DNA from: Kurthia massiliensis
Lineage (GTDB): Bacteria > Bacillota > Bacilli > Bacillales_A > Planococcaceae
NCBI RefSeq assembly: GCF_000285555.1
Contig: NZ_HE610997.1
Span: 196,045 to 260,044, forward strand
Direction of reading: 5' to 3'
DNA: 64,000 nt
Shown: piece after piece, positions 35,459-44,914 of the stretch
Position numbering within the stretch: the stretch's first letter is position 1
How the letters are laid out: every line of letters starts with the position of its first letter
Made by a program: the position numbers and the translations under genes
The notes under the pieces: generated by a model
The model's database searches: none
What the model saw: the letters and a program-made list of their open reading frames with translations, nothing else
Told to the model about the DNA's origin: nothing

Positions 35459-36892
35459 ATGGATAAGACAATGGATCAATTAGACAAGGTGATTTTGAAT
35501 ATAAATGATTATTTATATTCTTATGTCATCATTGGAATTATTTTAATCGTCGGTATTTTCTTTACACTACGTGGTCGTGGAATGCAGTTTACGCTCATTC
35601 CTGAAATGTTCCGTGTGTTAACAGATAAAGCAACCGTAGACGGTAAAGGTAAAAAAGGCGTATCTTCTTTCCAAGCATTCACAATCTCTGCTGCATCACG
35701 TATCGGTACAGGTAACATCGTTGGTGTCGCAGCAGCAATTACAATCGGTGGTGCCGGTGCAGTATTTTGGATGTGGGTCATGGCGTTAGTCGCTGCGGCT
35801 TCTTCATTCGTAGAAAGTACATTAGCACAACTTTACAAAGTAAAAGACGGCAATGATTTCCGTGGAGGCCCTGCTTACTATATGGAGCGTGGACTTCAAA
35901 AACGTTGGATGGGTATTATTTTCGCAATCGCGATTACACTATGTTATGCGTTCGTATTCAATGCTGTTCAAACAAATACGATTGCAACAACATTCAACAC
36001 AAGCTTTGGTATTAATGAAGTTTGGATGGGTATTATCGTCGTTATTTTAACGGCACTCATTATTTTTGGTGGTGTACAACGTATCGTACAAGTAACACAA
36101 TGGCTCGTACCGATTATGGCAATTGCTTATATTTTAATTGCACTCATCGTCATTGTATTGAATGTTACAGCATTACCTGCGATGTTCCAACTTATTTTCA
36201 AAGAAGCATTTACATTTGATGCAGGTACAGGTGGTCTTGTCGGTGCAGCAGTTATGCAAGGTTTCAAACGTGGTTTATTCTCCAATGAAGCCGGTTTAGG
36301 TTCCGCACCAAATGCCGCTGCAACAGCAAACGTTACGCACCCTGTTAAACAAGGTTTAATTCAAACATTAGGTGTATTCGTTGATACAATGCTCGTATGT
36401 ACTGCGACTGCTACCATCGTCTTATTAGGTGGCGTTTATGGCACAAATGCTACATCAGATTCACGTGTTGATATTACACAACAATCATTAGTCGGTCAAC
36501 TTGGCGATTGGGCGGGTATTTTCTTAACAATTGCGCTATTCATGTTTGCTTTCAGTTCAGTCATCGGTAACTACTATTACGGTGAAACGAACTTAGAATT
36601 CATTAAAAAGTCGAAAAAACTAATGTTCACATATCGTTTAATCGTTCTTGGATTCGTGATGTTCGGGGCTGTTGCAAAAGTGGCACTCGTATGGGATTTA
36701 GCAGATTTATTCATGGCTATTATGGCCCTTATCAACTTAATCGCCATTTTCTTATTAAACAAAACGGCATTCCGTTTGTTAAAAGACTATCGTGCACAAC
36801 GTAAAAAAGGGAAAGATCCAGTATTTTATGCAGATCAAATGCCTGATTTAAAAAATATCGAATGTTGGGACCGTCATCGCGACGATCACTAG
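35459..36892 (+). CDS. Alanine/glycine:cation symporter, AGCS family
   Basis: Sodium- or proton-coupled importer of alanine or glycine. The 477-residue protein has about ten hydrophobic helices and the family blocks FQAFTISAASRIGTGNIVGV, GAVFWMWVMALVAAASSFVE, GPAYYMERG and the SNEAGLGSAPNAAA signature. AAAGGA precedes ATG 35459. A -10 TATACT lies at 35427-35432 with no clear -35. The stop is followed at once by the composite repeat at 36896. Substrate choice (Ala, Gly, D-Ala) cannot be read. Confidence 0.93.
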   Translation: MDKTMDQLDKVILNINDYLYSYVIIGIILIVGIFFTLRGRGMQFTLIPEMFRVLTDKATVDGKGKKGVSSFQAFTISAASRIGTGNIVGVAAAITIGGAGAVFWMWVMALVAAASSFVESTLAQLYKVKDGNDFRGGPAYYMERGLQKRWMGIIFAIAITLCYAFVFNAVQTNTIATTFNTSFGINEVWMGIIVVILTALIIFGGVQRIVQVTQWLVPIMAIAYILIALIVIVLNVTALPAMFQLIFKEAFTFDAGTGGLVGAAVMQGFKRGLFSNEAGLGSAPNAAATANVTHPVKQGLIQTLGVFVDTMLVCTATATIVLLGGVYGTNATSDSRVDITQQSLVGQLGDWAGIFLTIALFMFAFSSVIGNYYYGETNLEFIKKSKKLMFTYRLIVLGFVMFGAVAKVALVWDLADLFMAIMALINLIAIFLLNKTAFRLLKDYRAQRKKGKDPVFYADQMPDLKNIECWDRHRDDH

Positions 36893-36895
36893 CAC

Positions 36896-37034
36896 AAAAA
36901 GAGGCTGGGACAAAACATTTCATTTTCCTTTTTAGCGTTCGCAACAAAAAACCGGAACCGCGCCGCGGCGCGATTCCGGTTTTTTTATGCTCATTTGAGA
37001 TGGTGTTTGTACACTTATCTCCCAGCCTCTTTTT
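36896..37034. repeat. Composite inverted repeat with internal terminator
   Basis: Outer arms of 15 bases are perfect complements: AAAAAGAGGCTGGGA (36896-36910) and TCCCAGCCTCTTTTT (37020-37034). Inside, at about 36951-36980, a near-perfect GC-rich palindrome (ACCGGAACCGCGCC and its complement, one mismatch) is flanked by A and T runs and acts as a strong bidirectional terminator. The AGAGGCTGGGACAAAA arm is a recurrent intergenic sequence in Bacillales and lactic acid bacteria, from memory. It fills the convergent gap between the AGCS and peptidase genes. Confidence 0.85.
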
Positions 37035-37045
37035 GTATGCGATTA

Positions 37046-37921
37046 TTATCGAATGACAACTGCGTGCTGTTGTGCATTGTATGCTTTTTCAAGTGCATAA
37101 CCATTTGTCCAATACGTATGACGCTCAGATGATGGATCAGCTACTTTATATTCACCGATTGTTGAATCGTAACCGACTAACAATACGATGTGTAAGTTAT
37201 CAACGGCTTCTTCTGTACCTGGCGTACCGAAATCCCATTCACCGATTACAGGTGCTTCGAAATCTTTTGTAACATAAAGAACTACTGGATTACCTTTTTC
37301 AAGCTCAGCACGAACATCTTGAATGTTGCTGCCTGAAATGTCTGCAATGTGCTTGCTATAACGTTCTTTTGCATATGCCGCAAGTGGTGCTGGGTAAATC
37401 GTTTGGTAGTAGCTTTCAGGAGACGCTTCGTACGGTGAACCGACAAATCCTTCGTTCGGATTACGGTCTGCTGTTGGCATATTGTCTAATACTGCATCTA
37501 GCGTATCTTCTGTATATCCTTTAAATTTCAAGCCCATTAATAGAGCAGCGCCTTCGCAACCGAATGGCGCATTTACTGGTTCATATTGATTTACGTAAGG
37601 AACGTCTAGTTCGATATGTACTGCGCCAGCCATTTGCGGTAGTACTGTTTCATCTAAAATGAAGCCATGACCGTATGGTGTTTGCACTTCTAACCACAAG
37701 TTTTTACCAATATGTTTTTTCGATAGCACGCTTACTACTGTTGCAACAGGCAACACAGTCGTTACGGCTGCTGTCGTTTCCATAGATGTATATAATTTTG
37801 TGTCATCTGTGAACGTCACAAACGGCTCTGGCGCTGCATTTTTATTTTTTTGTGTCGCGACAAGTGCTGCTGCACCTGCAATCGCGCTTAAAGTTAATCC
37901 AACTTTTAATGATTTTTTCAT
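37046..37921 (-). CDS. Exported C39-like cysteine peptidase family protein
   Basis: A 291-residue protein with an N-terminal signal-like segment (KVGLTLSAIAGAAALVAT), an SH3-like stretch (about residues 40-95) and a papain-like C39_2 domain. The catalytic Cys is in PFGCEGAALL (C122), His in DNLHIVLLVGYD (H244) and a following Asp in VADPSSER. Such proteins are secreted or surface-bound; unlike bacteriocin-exporting C39 domains there is no ABC transporter here. A good promoter (37986-37957) lies upstream. Substrate unknown. Confidence 0.82.
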   Translation of the reverse strand: MKKSLKVGLTLSAIAGAAALVATQKNKNAAPEPFVTFTDDTKLYTSMETTAAVTTVLPVATVVSVLSKKHIGKNLWLEVQTPYGHGFILDETVLPQMAGAVHIELDVPYVNQYEPVNAPFGCEGAALLMGLKFKGYTEDTLDAVLDNMPTADRNPNEGFVGSPYEASPESYYQTIYPAPLAAYAKERYSKHIADISGSNIQDVRAELEKGNPVVLYVTKDFEAPVIGEWDFGTPGTEEAVDNLHIVLLVGYDSTIGEYKVADPSSERHTYWTNGYALEKAYNAQQHAVVIR

Positions 37922-37956
37922 AATTATTCTTCCTTTCGCAATTCAGACATTACTTT

Positions 37957-37986
37957 ATTATACAAATAGCCTGATTCAATTGTCAC
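37957..37986 (-). promoter_or_regulatory. SigA-type promoter of the C39-like gene
   Basis: GTGACA (37986-37981), 18-base spacer and TATAAT (37962-37957) on the minus strand. Confidence 0.55.
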
Positions 37987-37994
37987 GCAGTAGC

Positions 37995-39938
37995 CTACAA
38001 TTCCGTATTCGCATGCATGGCCGCTTCTGCTTCTTGCCATGGTACGACGTATCCTTTGCCATGTGAACAGAAAATAGAGTTCGATGTATATGCTGGATCT
38101 GCATTTTTATCGTAGCCAATTGTCGCAATGACTTCTTTTGTATTATGACATACATCATACCCATCAAACACGAGGCGAATGCTGCCCTTACCATTCGTAT
38201 AAGCTGCATATTGCGTCGGATAATCTAAAAAGCTTGCGACAGGGACACGCGCTTTTAACGATACGTAGTCCCCTTCTGTAATTGGTGCTTCAAACGTGCC
38301 ACTTGCTTGTTGAATATCGCTCATCATGCGCCCTAAATGATCGAGATGCGCGCGCAAATGAACAGCGTAATACGGTTCTAGCAATATATTTTCTGCTTGT
38401 TCTAATCCTTGTCGAATCGCACGATGTGTCGCTTCGCGGAAGTCGCCACCTTCCGTATGTTTAACGTGCGCACGACCTGTAACGAGCGTTATTTCTACGT
38501 CCGTTAACGCAGAACCTGTTAATAAACCGTGATGTTCCCGTGCAAAAATATGATGTTCAATGACATTTTGTTGACCGATGAGTAAATGATCGGCGTGACA
38601 TTCATTTTTAAATGTCACACCGCTATTACGCGCAGTCGGTGTTAAACGGAGATGTACTTCCGCATAATGTTTTAACGGTTCAAAATGTCCGTATCCTTTA
38701 ACCGTCTGTGCAATCGTCTCTTTATAAATAATTGTTGGCCGTTCAAATGTGACACGTAGCGCGAAACGTTCTAGCAACACATGCGCAAGTACTTCTAATT
38801 GAATGTTCCCCATAATGCTCAATTGAATTTCTTGTACATCTTCTCGCCACGTCACTTGAAGCGATGGATCTTCCGCTTCTAACATGCGGAAATACGGCAA
38901 CATTTCCTTTGCGGAAACATCTTCTTCAAACTCCACACGTGTGCGCAACGTCGCGACGAGACTTGGCATTTCATATGATTTCGTATCGCCGAAAGTCGTA
39001 CCGATAACTGCGTTTTTCAAGCCATATATACCGACACTTTGACCGGCAACAGCTACTGATAATTGGTCAAATTTTTGACCGTTATATAAACGAATTTGAC
39101 CGACTTTCATCGTTTCTCCGTTAATGTCTAATGCTGTACGTGCAGGCAACGTACCGCTATCTATTTTTAAGTATGCAATACGCTGACCATTTTCATCATG
39201 GCGTACTTTGTATACACGCGCAGCAAACGGCGCATCTGCATCGTAATGTGTCGCCGTCAATGTATGAAAATCATTTAAAAACGACGCGACCCCTACATCT
39301 TGTAACGCTGAACCGTAATGAATTGGAAATGCACGTCGTTGTTGAATCAATTTTTGCAACGTTTCGTGCCATAATTGCGCATCGTAACCATGTTCGAAGT
39401 ACGTATCCATTAACGATTCATCTAACGCTGCAATTTCTTCTATTAAATCTTCATGCATCGGTGTTAAGCGCTCTGTGAGTAACAATGTATGAGGTGTCAG
39501 CAATTGTTGAATGCTTGCGATTGCCGCTTCTAAATTTGCGCCTTCCCGGTCCATTTTATTAATGAAGAAGAACGTCGGTATGTGATGTTTTTTGAGCAAT
39601 TGCCAAACGGTTTCTGTATGCCCTTCTACACCGTCTACCGCATCTACAAGCAACACAGCGTAATCTAGCACTTGAATAGAGCGTTCCATTTCTGGTGAAA
39701 AATCGACGTGTCCAGGTGTATCAATCATCGTATATGTATCATCGCCATATGAAAAAACGCCTTGCTCCGCAAAAACGGTAATGCCGCGTGCACGTTCAAT
39801 CGGATGCAAATCTAAAAACGCATCTTGATGATCGACACGTCCACGTGATTGTATCGTTGCACCGTAGTACAATAGTTGTTCCGAAAAAGTCGTCTTTCCC
39901 GTATCGACATGTGCAAAAATCCCGAAAGTTTTATACAT
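37995..39938 (-). CDS. TetM-related translational GTPase (EF-G-like)
   Basis: A 647-residue EF-G-like GTPase: P-loop FAHVDTGKTT, switch I RGITV, G3 DTPGHVDF and G4 NKMD. The arrangement and length are those of the ribosomal protection family (TetM/TetO/Otr-like), which releases tetracycline from the ribosome. The C-terminal segment FCSHGKGYVVPWQEAEAAM is typical of chromosomal relatives in Bacillales and clostridia, in which resistance is often undemonstrated. There is no transposon, leader peptide or mobile marker near it, and base use is like the neighbours. An extended -10 promoter precedes it. Resistance cannot be inferred from sequence alone. Confidence 0.82.
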   Translation of the reverse strand: MYKTFGIFAHVDTGKTTFSEQLLYYGATIQSRGRVDHQDAFLDLHPIERARGITVFAEQGVFSYGDDTYTMIDTPGHVDFSPEMERSIQVLDYAVLLVDAVDGVEGHTETVWQLLKKHHIPTFFFINKMDREGANLEAAIASIQQLLTPHTLLLTERLTPMHEDLIEEIAALDESLMDTYFEHGYDAQLWHETLQKLIQQRRAFPIHYGSALQDVGVASFLNDFHTLTATHYDADAPFAARVYKVRHDENGQRIAYLKIDSGTLPARTALDINGETMKVGQIRLYNGQKFDQLSVAVAGQSVGIYGLKNAVIGTTFGDTKSYEMPSLVATLRTRVEFEEDVSAKEMLPYFRMLEAEDPSLQVTWREDVQEIQLSIMGNIQLEVLAHVLLERFALRVTFERPTIIYKETIAQTVKGYGHFEPLKHYAEVHLRLTPTARNSGVTFKNECHADHLLIGQQNVIEHHIFAREHHGLLTGSALTDVEITLVTGRAHVKHTEGGDFREATHRAIRQGLEQAENILLEPYYAVHLRAHLDHLGRMMSDIQQASGTFEAPITEGDYVSLKARVPVASFLDYPTQYAAYTNGKGSIRLVFDGYDVCHNTKEVIATIGYDKNADPAYTSNSIFCSHGKGYVVPWQEAEAAMHANTEL

Positions 39939-39969
39939 TTTCGTTCCTCATTTCTATCAAATTCCCTTT

Positions 39970-39978
39970 ATTATAGCA
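39970..39978 (-). promoter_or_regulatory. Extended -10 promoter of the TetM-related gene
   Basis: TGCTATAAT on the minus strand, about 32 bases before the start codon. No clear -35 box. Confidence 0.5.
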
Positions 39979-40087
39979 CTTTCTAACCTTCTTTTATTCC
40001 CTCAATAAACCGCGCTAAAACTGTTAGGACAAAACAGTTGTAATGTCGAAGGCGTCTTTTTAAACTACAGAAAAGGAGGCTGTGTAC

Positions 40088-40471
40088 ATGATGCAAGTTG
40101 GTGATACTTTCTCTTGGAAACGGACGTTTACAAGAGGTGACGTTTTAGCATTTAGTAACATTACAGGCGACTTTGGTTCGCTTCATACGGTGCCTGACCA
40201 GCAAGGTCGCGTACGCGTGCATAGTTTACTCGTAGCGAGCATCGCGACAAAAATTGGTGGTGATCTCGATTTCTTCTCTGAAAAACTCGACCATACGTTT
40301 GTAAAAGCTGTTTATACCGGTGAAGAAATTTGTTGCAAAATTACGATTACCGATGTATTTTCTCTTGAAGACCGCTTCCACGTCGACATGTCGCTTATTT
40401 TTTTAAATTCTGAAGGCGAAACCGTTGCAACGGGAAAGGGGAACGGTTTTATTCCTAAAAATATTTCATAA
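40088..40471 (+). CDS. MaoC-like hotdog protein
   Basis: A 127-residue single-hotdog protein. NITGDFGSLHT has the D-x4-H dyad of R-specific 2-enoyl-CoA hydratases and MaoC-like proteins. The N-terminal FSWKRTFTRGDVLAFSNITG and later YTGEEICCKITITDV fit that family. GGAGG lies eight bases before ATG 40088. A leader repeat AACTGTT / AACAGTT (40019-40039) lies upstream. The true substrate is uncertain; no fatty-acid synthesis gene is near. Confidence 0.75.
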   Translation: MMQVGDTFSWKRTFTRGDVLAFSNITGDFGSLHTVPDQQGRVRVHSLLVASIATKIGGDLDFFSEKLDHTFVKAVYTGEEICCKITITDVFSLEDRFHVDMSLIFLNSEGETVATGKGNGFIPKNIS

Positions 40472-40472
40472 T

Positions 40473-40510
40473 AAAAATCGCGTCCCGATCAATACGGCAC
40501 GCGATTTTTT
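40473..40510. terminator. Bidirectional intrinsic terminator
   Basis: AAAAATCGCGT / ACGCGATTTTTT stem with a 15-base loop between convergent genes. Confidence 0.85.
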
Positions 40511-41354
40511 AAATATTTAAAAACGATTTTAAATCATGCATACGTGCATTTGCTTCATGTAAACCGAGACGATAGTTCGCACGCATTTTTGCGACGTCTT
40601 TTTCCATCCCTTCAATCGCATATGGCGGACGATAAATAAATGCTTTTCCTTCTGCTTCTAATCGTTCACAATAAGCGACCGTTTCATTGTAACGATCGAC
40701 ACGTTTGAGCATGACATCAACGAGTGCAGGATATTTTTTGCGCAATAACTGTATCGCTGTTTTCGTCTGACGATCCATCCGTTTGTAGTACCCTTTCGGA
40801 CGTGTTAACACGATGACATGCTTATCATAACCTTCTTCTACTGCATGATGAATCGGAATCGGGTCCGCTAAACCACCATCGTAATAAGGCGTGCCGTTGA
40901 GTTTAATTTCAGGGAACATAATTGGAATCGCACACGTTGCACGTAACAACTGACATTCAAGGTCCATATCTTTTACATCTAAAAATTCTACTTCTCCTGT
41001 TAGCGCATTTGTCACGCCAGCGTATGCTTGTCCTTCATAGCTTTTAAATGTATCCCAGTCAAACAGTTCTAATTCATTCGGTAATACATTCCACCCAAAA
41101 TCTAACCCAAACAATGAACGCTCTGTTAAAAAGTTTCGTAAACCGATATAACGTTTATCGTGTCGATATTGTGTGAAGACGCGCATCGTACGTTCCGGTT
41201 GTTTCGAAATGTACGAGCATAAATTAATCGCACCTGCAGAAATGCCTAATATATAAGGCATCATAATGTCTTCTTTTAAAAATGTATCGAGTATGCCACT
41301 CGTATAGATCGTTCGAAACGTACCGCCTTCTAAAATCAAACTTGCTTTTTCCAT
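40509..41354 (-). CDS. Patatin-like phospholipase
   Basis: A 281-residue patatin-fold hydrolase with a Ser-Asp dyad: Ser39 in GISAG and Asp in YYDGGLADPIP. The oxyanion loop is EGGTFR near residue 9. It is related to E. coli YjjU-type proteins; lipid or ester substrates are likely. ATG 41354 is seven bases from AAGGGAAG; the frame to 41414 lacks a site. Independent of metA, whose terminator precedes it. Confidence 0.87.
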   Translation of the reverse strand: MEKASLILEGGTFRTIYTSGILDTFLKEDIMMPYILGISAGAINLCSYISKQPERTMRVFTQYRHDKRYIGLRNFLTERSLFGLDFGWNVLPNELELFDWDTFKSYEGQAYAGVTNALTGEVEFLDVKDMDLECQLLRATCAIPIMFPEIKLNGTPYYDGGLADPIPIHHAVEEGYDKHVIVLTRPKGYYKRMDRQTKTAIQLLRKKYPALVDVMLKRVDRYNETVAYCERLEAEGKAFIYRPPYAIEGMEKDVAKMRANYRLGLHEANARMHDLKSFLNI

Positions 41355-41413
41355 TTTGCCACTTCCCTTATATGAGTCCTTATTATCGTACACTAAACAT
41401 TCAGCGCTTGTCA

Positions 41414-41440
41414 TAAAAAAAAGACCGCAATCGCGATCTC
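41414..41440 (-). terminator. Intrinsic terminator of metA
   Basis: Minus-strand AGATCGCGATTGCGGTCT hairpin with long T run, eight bases after the stop at 41448. The stem is short. Confidence 0.6.
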
Positions 41441-41447
41441 TTCTTTA

Positions 41448-42395
41448 CTATAAACACGATGATGTGAGAGAAGTATTGCTGCTTTGCTCCACCCAATCGT
41501 AAGGTGTTTCTTGATAAACGTAATAGTTTAACCAGTTCGAAAACAATAAATGTGTATGCGAGCGCCACGTATTTAACGGACGTTTCGTCGGGTCATCATT
41601 CGGGAAGTAATGTTTCGGCACTTCTGGATTTAAACCACGTGCTACGTCGCGTTCGTACTCATCGCGTAACGTTTCTGCATCATATTCTAAATGACCTGTT
41701 ACCATAATGTTGCGTTCATCTTTCGAAATGACTAAGAAAATACCCGCTTCATCAGAGGCTGACAATACTTCTAACTCAGGGTGATTACGGACAGCATCTG
41801 TTGGCACAGACGTATTGCGTGAATGTGGTGCGGTGAAAATATCGTTAAATCCGCGAATTAATTTCACCGTACTATCATATACTTCATGCGTGAAAATACC
41901 CGAACATTTTGAAGGTAGCGGGTACTTACCGATGCCATAATAATGATAAAGCGCTGCTTGTGCGCCCCAACATATGTGCATCGTCGAAGTTACATTTTCT
42001 TTTGCCCAGTCTAATACTTTTTTATGTTCTTCCCAGAAATCAACTTCATGGAATTCGAATAGCTCGATCGGTGCCCCCGTAATAATCATGCCATCGAAAC
42101 GTTCGTGCTTGATTTCTTCAAACGTCGAATAAAATGTTTCTAAATGTGATTTCGATACATTTTTAGACTCATGTGTTGCCGTATTTAAAAATGTTACATT
42201 TACTTGCAGCGGTGTATTCCCGAGTAAACGTAGTAATTGTAACTCCGTTTTTTCCTTTTCCGGCATTAAGTTAAAAATTAAAATGTTTAACGGACGAATG
42301 TTTTGGCTTTTTGAACGCTCTTCATCCATAATGAAAATTTTCTCTTCTTTTAAATGTTCGGCAGCCGGTAGATGTTGTGGAATATTAATTGGCAT
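41448..42395 (-). CDS. metA: Homoserine O-acetyltransferase (MetA type)
   Basis: Activates homoserine in methionine synthesis. The 315-residue protein has the MetA opening [15 protein letters not shown] and the nucleophile Cys142 in [10 protein letters not shown]. Residue 111 is Glu in [10 protein letters not shown]. In E. coli MetA this is Gly and gives succinyl-CoA use; Glu111, as in Bacillus, favours acetyl-CoA. The late [18 protein letters not shown] is conserved. GAGGGGG precedes ATG 42395. It lies behind a SAM riboswitch with its own promoter, so repression by S-adenosylmethionine is expected. Confidence 0.95.
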   Translation of the reverse strand: MPINIPQHLPAAEHLKEEKIFIMDEERSKSQNIRPLNILIFNLMPEKEKTELQLLRLLGNTPLQVNVTFLNTATHESKNVSKSHLETFYSTFEEIKHERFDGMIITGAPIELFEFHEVDFWEEHKKVLDWAKENVTSTMHICWGAQAALYHYYGIGKYPLPSKCSGIFTHEVYDSTVKLIRGFNDIFTAPHSRNTSVPTDAVRNHPELEVLSASDEAGIFLVISKDERNIMVTGHLEYDAETLRDEYERDVARGLNPEVPKHYFPNDDPTKRPLNTWRSHTHLLFSNWLNYYVYQETPYDWVEQSSNTSLTSSCL

Positions 42396-42420
42396 ATCTT
42401 AGAACCCCCTCAAATTCATT

Positions 42421-42567
42421 AAAAAAGCCCTTCTAAAAAAATAAGAAGGGCTTTTCATCCGTTTCTTATCTTCCAGGAATATCCTGTAGGACTTAGCACC
42501 TTTCTGCATGACGCAGAGGTTGCTGAAGCGTCATCGGGCCGTATCCCTCAGCTTCTCTTGATAAGAC
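42421..42567 (-). promoter_or_regulatory. SAM-I (S-box) riboswitch of metA
   Basis: The minus strand shows CTTATCAAGAGAAGCTGAGG, then the conserved GGGATACGGCCCGATGA, CAGCAACC and the closing GATAAG, all in S-box order. The leader ends in the terminator AGCCCTTCTTA / TAAGAAGGGCT with T run at 42456-42421, just before the metA ribosome binding site. Confidence 0.95.
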
Positions 42568-42583
42568 TATGCAGTTGTACATT

Positions 42584-42612
42584 ATCATAGCAGAAAGCAT
42601 TTAATTTTGCAA
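42584..42612 (-). promoter_or_regulatory. SigA-type promoter of metA
   Basis: TTGCAA (42612-42607), 17-base spacer and TGC-TATGAT (extended -10 at 42589-42584) on the minus strand. A weak CodY-like match (12 of 15) lies at 42613-42627. Confidence 0.7.
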
Positions 42613-42649
42613 ACTTTTCTGAAAAAATAGAGAACTTCTATGAAAATAA

Positions 42650-42690
42650 AAAAAACGCATAGTAACGAACTCCGTTACTACGCTTTTTTT
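42650..42690 (-). terminator. Intrinsic terminator of the MCP gene
   Basis: CGCATAGTAACG / CGTTACTACGC stem with one bulge, T run on the minus strand, right after the stop at 42693. Confidence 0.85.
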
Positions 42691-42692
42691 CA

Positions 42693-44660
42693 TTACTCAA
42701 CGCTTTCTGTTTTGAAACGGTTCATTTCTTGTTGTAACGATTTGCTCAGTGCCATCAGTTGTTCAGATGCCGTTGTGACATGTTCCATCGCATTCATTTG
42801 ATCGGTACTTGATGCACTTACCTCTTCGCAAGCAGCAGCTGTTTCTTCTGCATTCATTGCTAATTGTTTCATCACATCTTGCATCGTTTGTTTATATGTG
42901 GCAATTGTTTCGACAGATGTTGAAACCGTCTCAATCATCGTCATCAGTTGCGACATATCGTTGGCGACGTGGTCAAATACTGTCGATGTTTGCTGAACAC
43001 TTTGTGCCTGCTCAGTAAATTGCGCAATCATTTGTTTCATTTCCGTTGCAACCATTTTTGCGTCTTGCTGTAAAGCCTCAATCGTTGCACGTACACCATC
43101 TGTCGCGTGCGTTGATTGCTGCGCTAATTTTTGCACTTCATTTGCTACGACAGCAAATCCTTTACCATATTCACCTGCACGAGCCGCCTCAATTGAAGCA
43201 TTTAGTGCTAACAATGTCGTCTGGTCTGCGATTTGCCCAATCACATTTAACACATCGTGAACCGATGCTACTTTCATGTATAGCGAACGCACCGCTTCTG
43301 TCATCGCATTTAATCGTTGTTCAGATGCTTCAAATGCTCGTTCTAATTGTACGACTTGTTGTTTTCCTTCTATTGTTTGCGTAGACGTCGTTTCTGTTTG
43401 CGCAATCATATCGTGCATTTGTTGTTCAATGACTTGTAAACGCTCTGCCCACATCGCTGTATCTCGTTCCGCATCTTCTGTCCGATGCGTAGCAGTGACA
43501 GCGGTTGCCGCAATTTGTTGCATAGCTGCTGTAATTTCTTCGCTCGATGCGTTCGTTTCTTGCATCAATGCACTTAATTGTTGTGCATGTCCATCTACAT
43601 TCATTGTCGATGATTTCACCGTATTCATTAAGTGCTGCATTTTTTCTGTCATCAATGCGAAATCGTGTGCTAGACGGCCAATTTCATCTTCCCCACGATA
43701 ATCATAGCGTGCTGTTAAATCCCCTTCAGCAACTTCATGCATCGTCTGTTGCATATGTGAAAGTGGTTGTAAGCGACGTGTCAATGACCACATTAAAAAT
43801 AGTGCCATTGCGATAAAGATAGCGATTGAAAAACTAATAATTAACCATTTCACATCGTTCGCCGCACTCGCAATCATCGCTTCATCGTACACTGTCGCGA
43901 CTTTCCAATTAACATCGGCAATCGTATTATACACGATGACATAGTTTTTCCCTTTATAGTCCACATGCATGACGCCACTCTGTTGATCGGTTTGTTGTAG
44001 TTTTTTCATGTACGATACATTTTCGCCAGGCTTCGCACCTTTTGGCTGAACGAGTACTTGACCATCTGCACCGACTAACACAGCGAAGCCACCATAGTCT
44101 AATGTCGTTTCACGTAATTCATTCGTAATGGCATTCAATGAAATATCTGCACCGACAACCCCGACAACATTTCCTTTTGATTGGACTGCTTTTGCGGCAC
44201 TAATCGTTTCTTTTTTCGTCGCAGCATCTACATACGGTGCTGTCCAAATCACTTCATTCGGCTTTGCGACCGCTGCTTTGTACCAATCGCGTGATGTCGC
44301 ATCAAAATCTTTCCCTAAGTCGACTTTCGGTAAAATCGTTAAGCTCTTATCGGCTAAACCGTAATATGCGGAAGACGCTTCATGATAATCGTTTCGATAA
44401 TTTTCTAAACGCGCTGCAATGTGTTCTTTTTCGGTCATTTCCTGCGTCGTTGCTAGTTGCGATAAACTATTACTATACGATGCGATAAATTTTGACATGC
44501 TCGAAGCCATTGACGTCGTAATCACATGACCTTGATTAATAACAGTTTTTGTAGTTTGTTTGACGACGCGCCCAGACGTCATCACAGTGATGAGTGTCAG
44601 CCCTACGAATAAGACGCCTAAAATCGACACCATCAATTTCCATTTAATCGATTTTTTCAT
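42693..44660 (-). CDS. Methyl-accepting chemotaxis protein with Cache sensor domain
   Basis: A 655-residue transmembrane chemoreceptor. TM1 (about residues 10-30) is followed by an extracellular dCache-type sensor ([20 protein letters not shown] is a Cache signature), TM2 (about 272-292), a HAMP region and the signalling domain, whose hairpin tip reads [20 protein letters not shown]. Ligand unknown; Cache sensors often bind amino or organic acids. AAAAGGATG is about ten bases before ATG 44660. No che or flagellar genes lie nearby. I saw no SigD-type promoter, but a near-consensus CodY-like box lies 57 bases upstream. Confidence 0.94.
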   Translation of the reverse strand: MKKSIKWKLMVSILGVLFVGLTLITVMTSGRVVKQTTKTVINQGHVITTSMASSMSKFIASYSNSLSQLATTQEMTEKEHIAARLENYRNDYHEASSAYYGLADKSLTILPKVDLGKDFDATSRDWYKAAVAKPNEVIWTAPYVDAATKKETISAAKAVQSKGNVVGVVGADISLNAITNELRETTLDYGGFAVLVGADGQVLVQPKGAKPGENVSYMKKLQQTDQQSGVMHVDYKGKNYVIVYNTIADVNWKVATVYDEAMIASAANDVKWLIISFSIAIFIAMALFLMWSLTRRLQPLSHMQQTMHEVAEGDLTARYDYRGEDEIGRLAHDFALMTEKMQHLMNTVKSSTMNVDGHAQQLSALMQETNASSEEITAAMQQIAATAVTATHRTEDAERDTAMWAERLQVIEQQMHDMIAQTETTSTQTIEGKQQVVQLERAFEASEQRLNAMTEAVRSLYMKVASVHDVLNVIGQIADQTTLLALNASIEAARAGEYGKGFAVVANEVQKLAQQSTHATDGVRATIEALQQDAKMVATEMKQMIAQFTEQAQSVQQTSTVFDHVANDMSQLMTMIETVSTSVETIATYKQTMQDVMKQLAMNAEETAAACEEVSASSTDQMNAMEHVTTASEQLMALSKSLQQEMNRFKTESVE

Positions 44661-44716
44661 TGCTTATACGCATCCTTTTCACTAGTATAAATATCACAAT
44701 TTTCAGTATAGCAAAT

Positions 44717-44731
44717 ATTTTTCAGAAAATT
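44717..44731. promoter_or_regulatory. CodY-like box before the MCP gene
   Basis: ATTTTTCAGAAAATT matches AATTTTCWGAAAATT at 14 of 15 positions. It sits between the divergent MCP and aminotransferase genes, 57 bases before the MCP start. Confidence 0.55.
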
Positions 44732-44914
44732 AACATAAAATTATATATTTCGACAAAATGCTTAGGTTTTTATATCTAAATCACTAGTAGACCTTTTGAC
44801 TCAAGAAATTGTTTAGATGAAATAACTAAATTTTCTTTATATTATGTATTTTCCAACAAAAATAATAGCGCTATGATAAAATCAGTTTATATTACGTATA
44901 AAGGGTGTGCTAGT

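Noticed and set aside
37995..39938. Acquired tetracycline resistance gene on a transposon
   Set aside because: No integrase, transposase, terminal repeats or tet leader peptide is near, and base use resembles that of neighbours.
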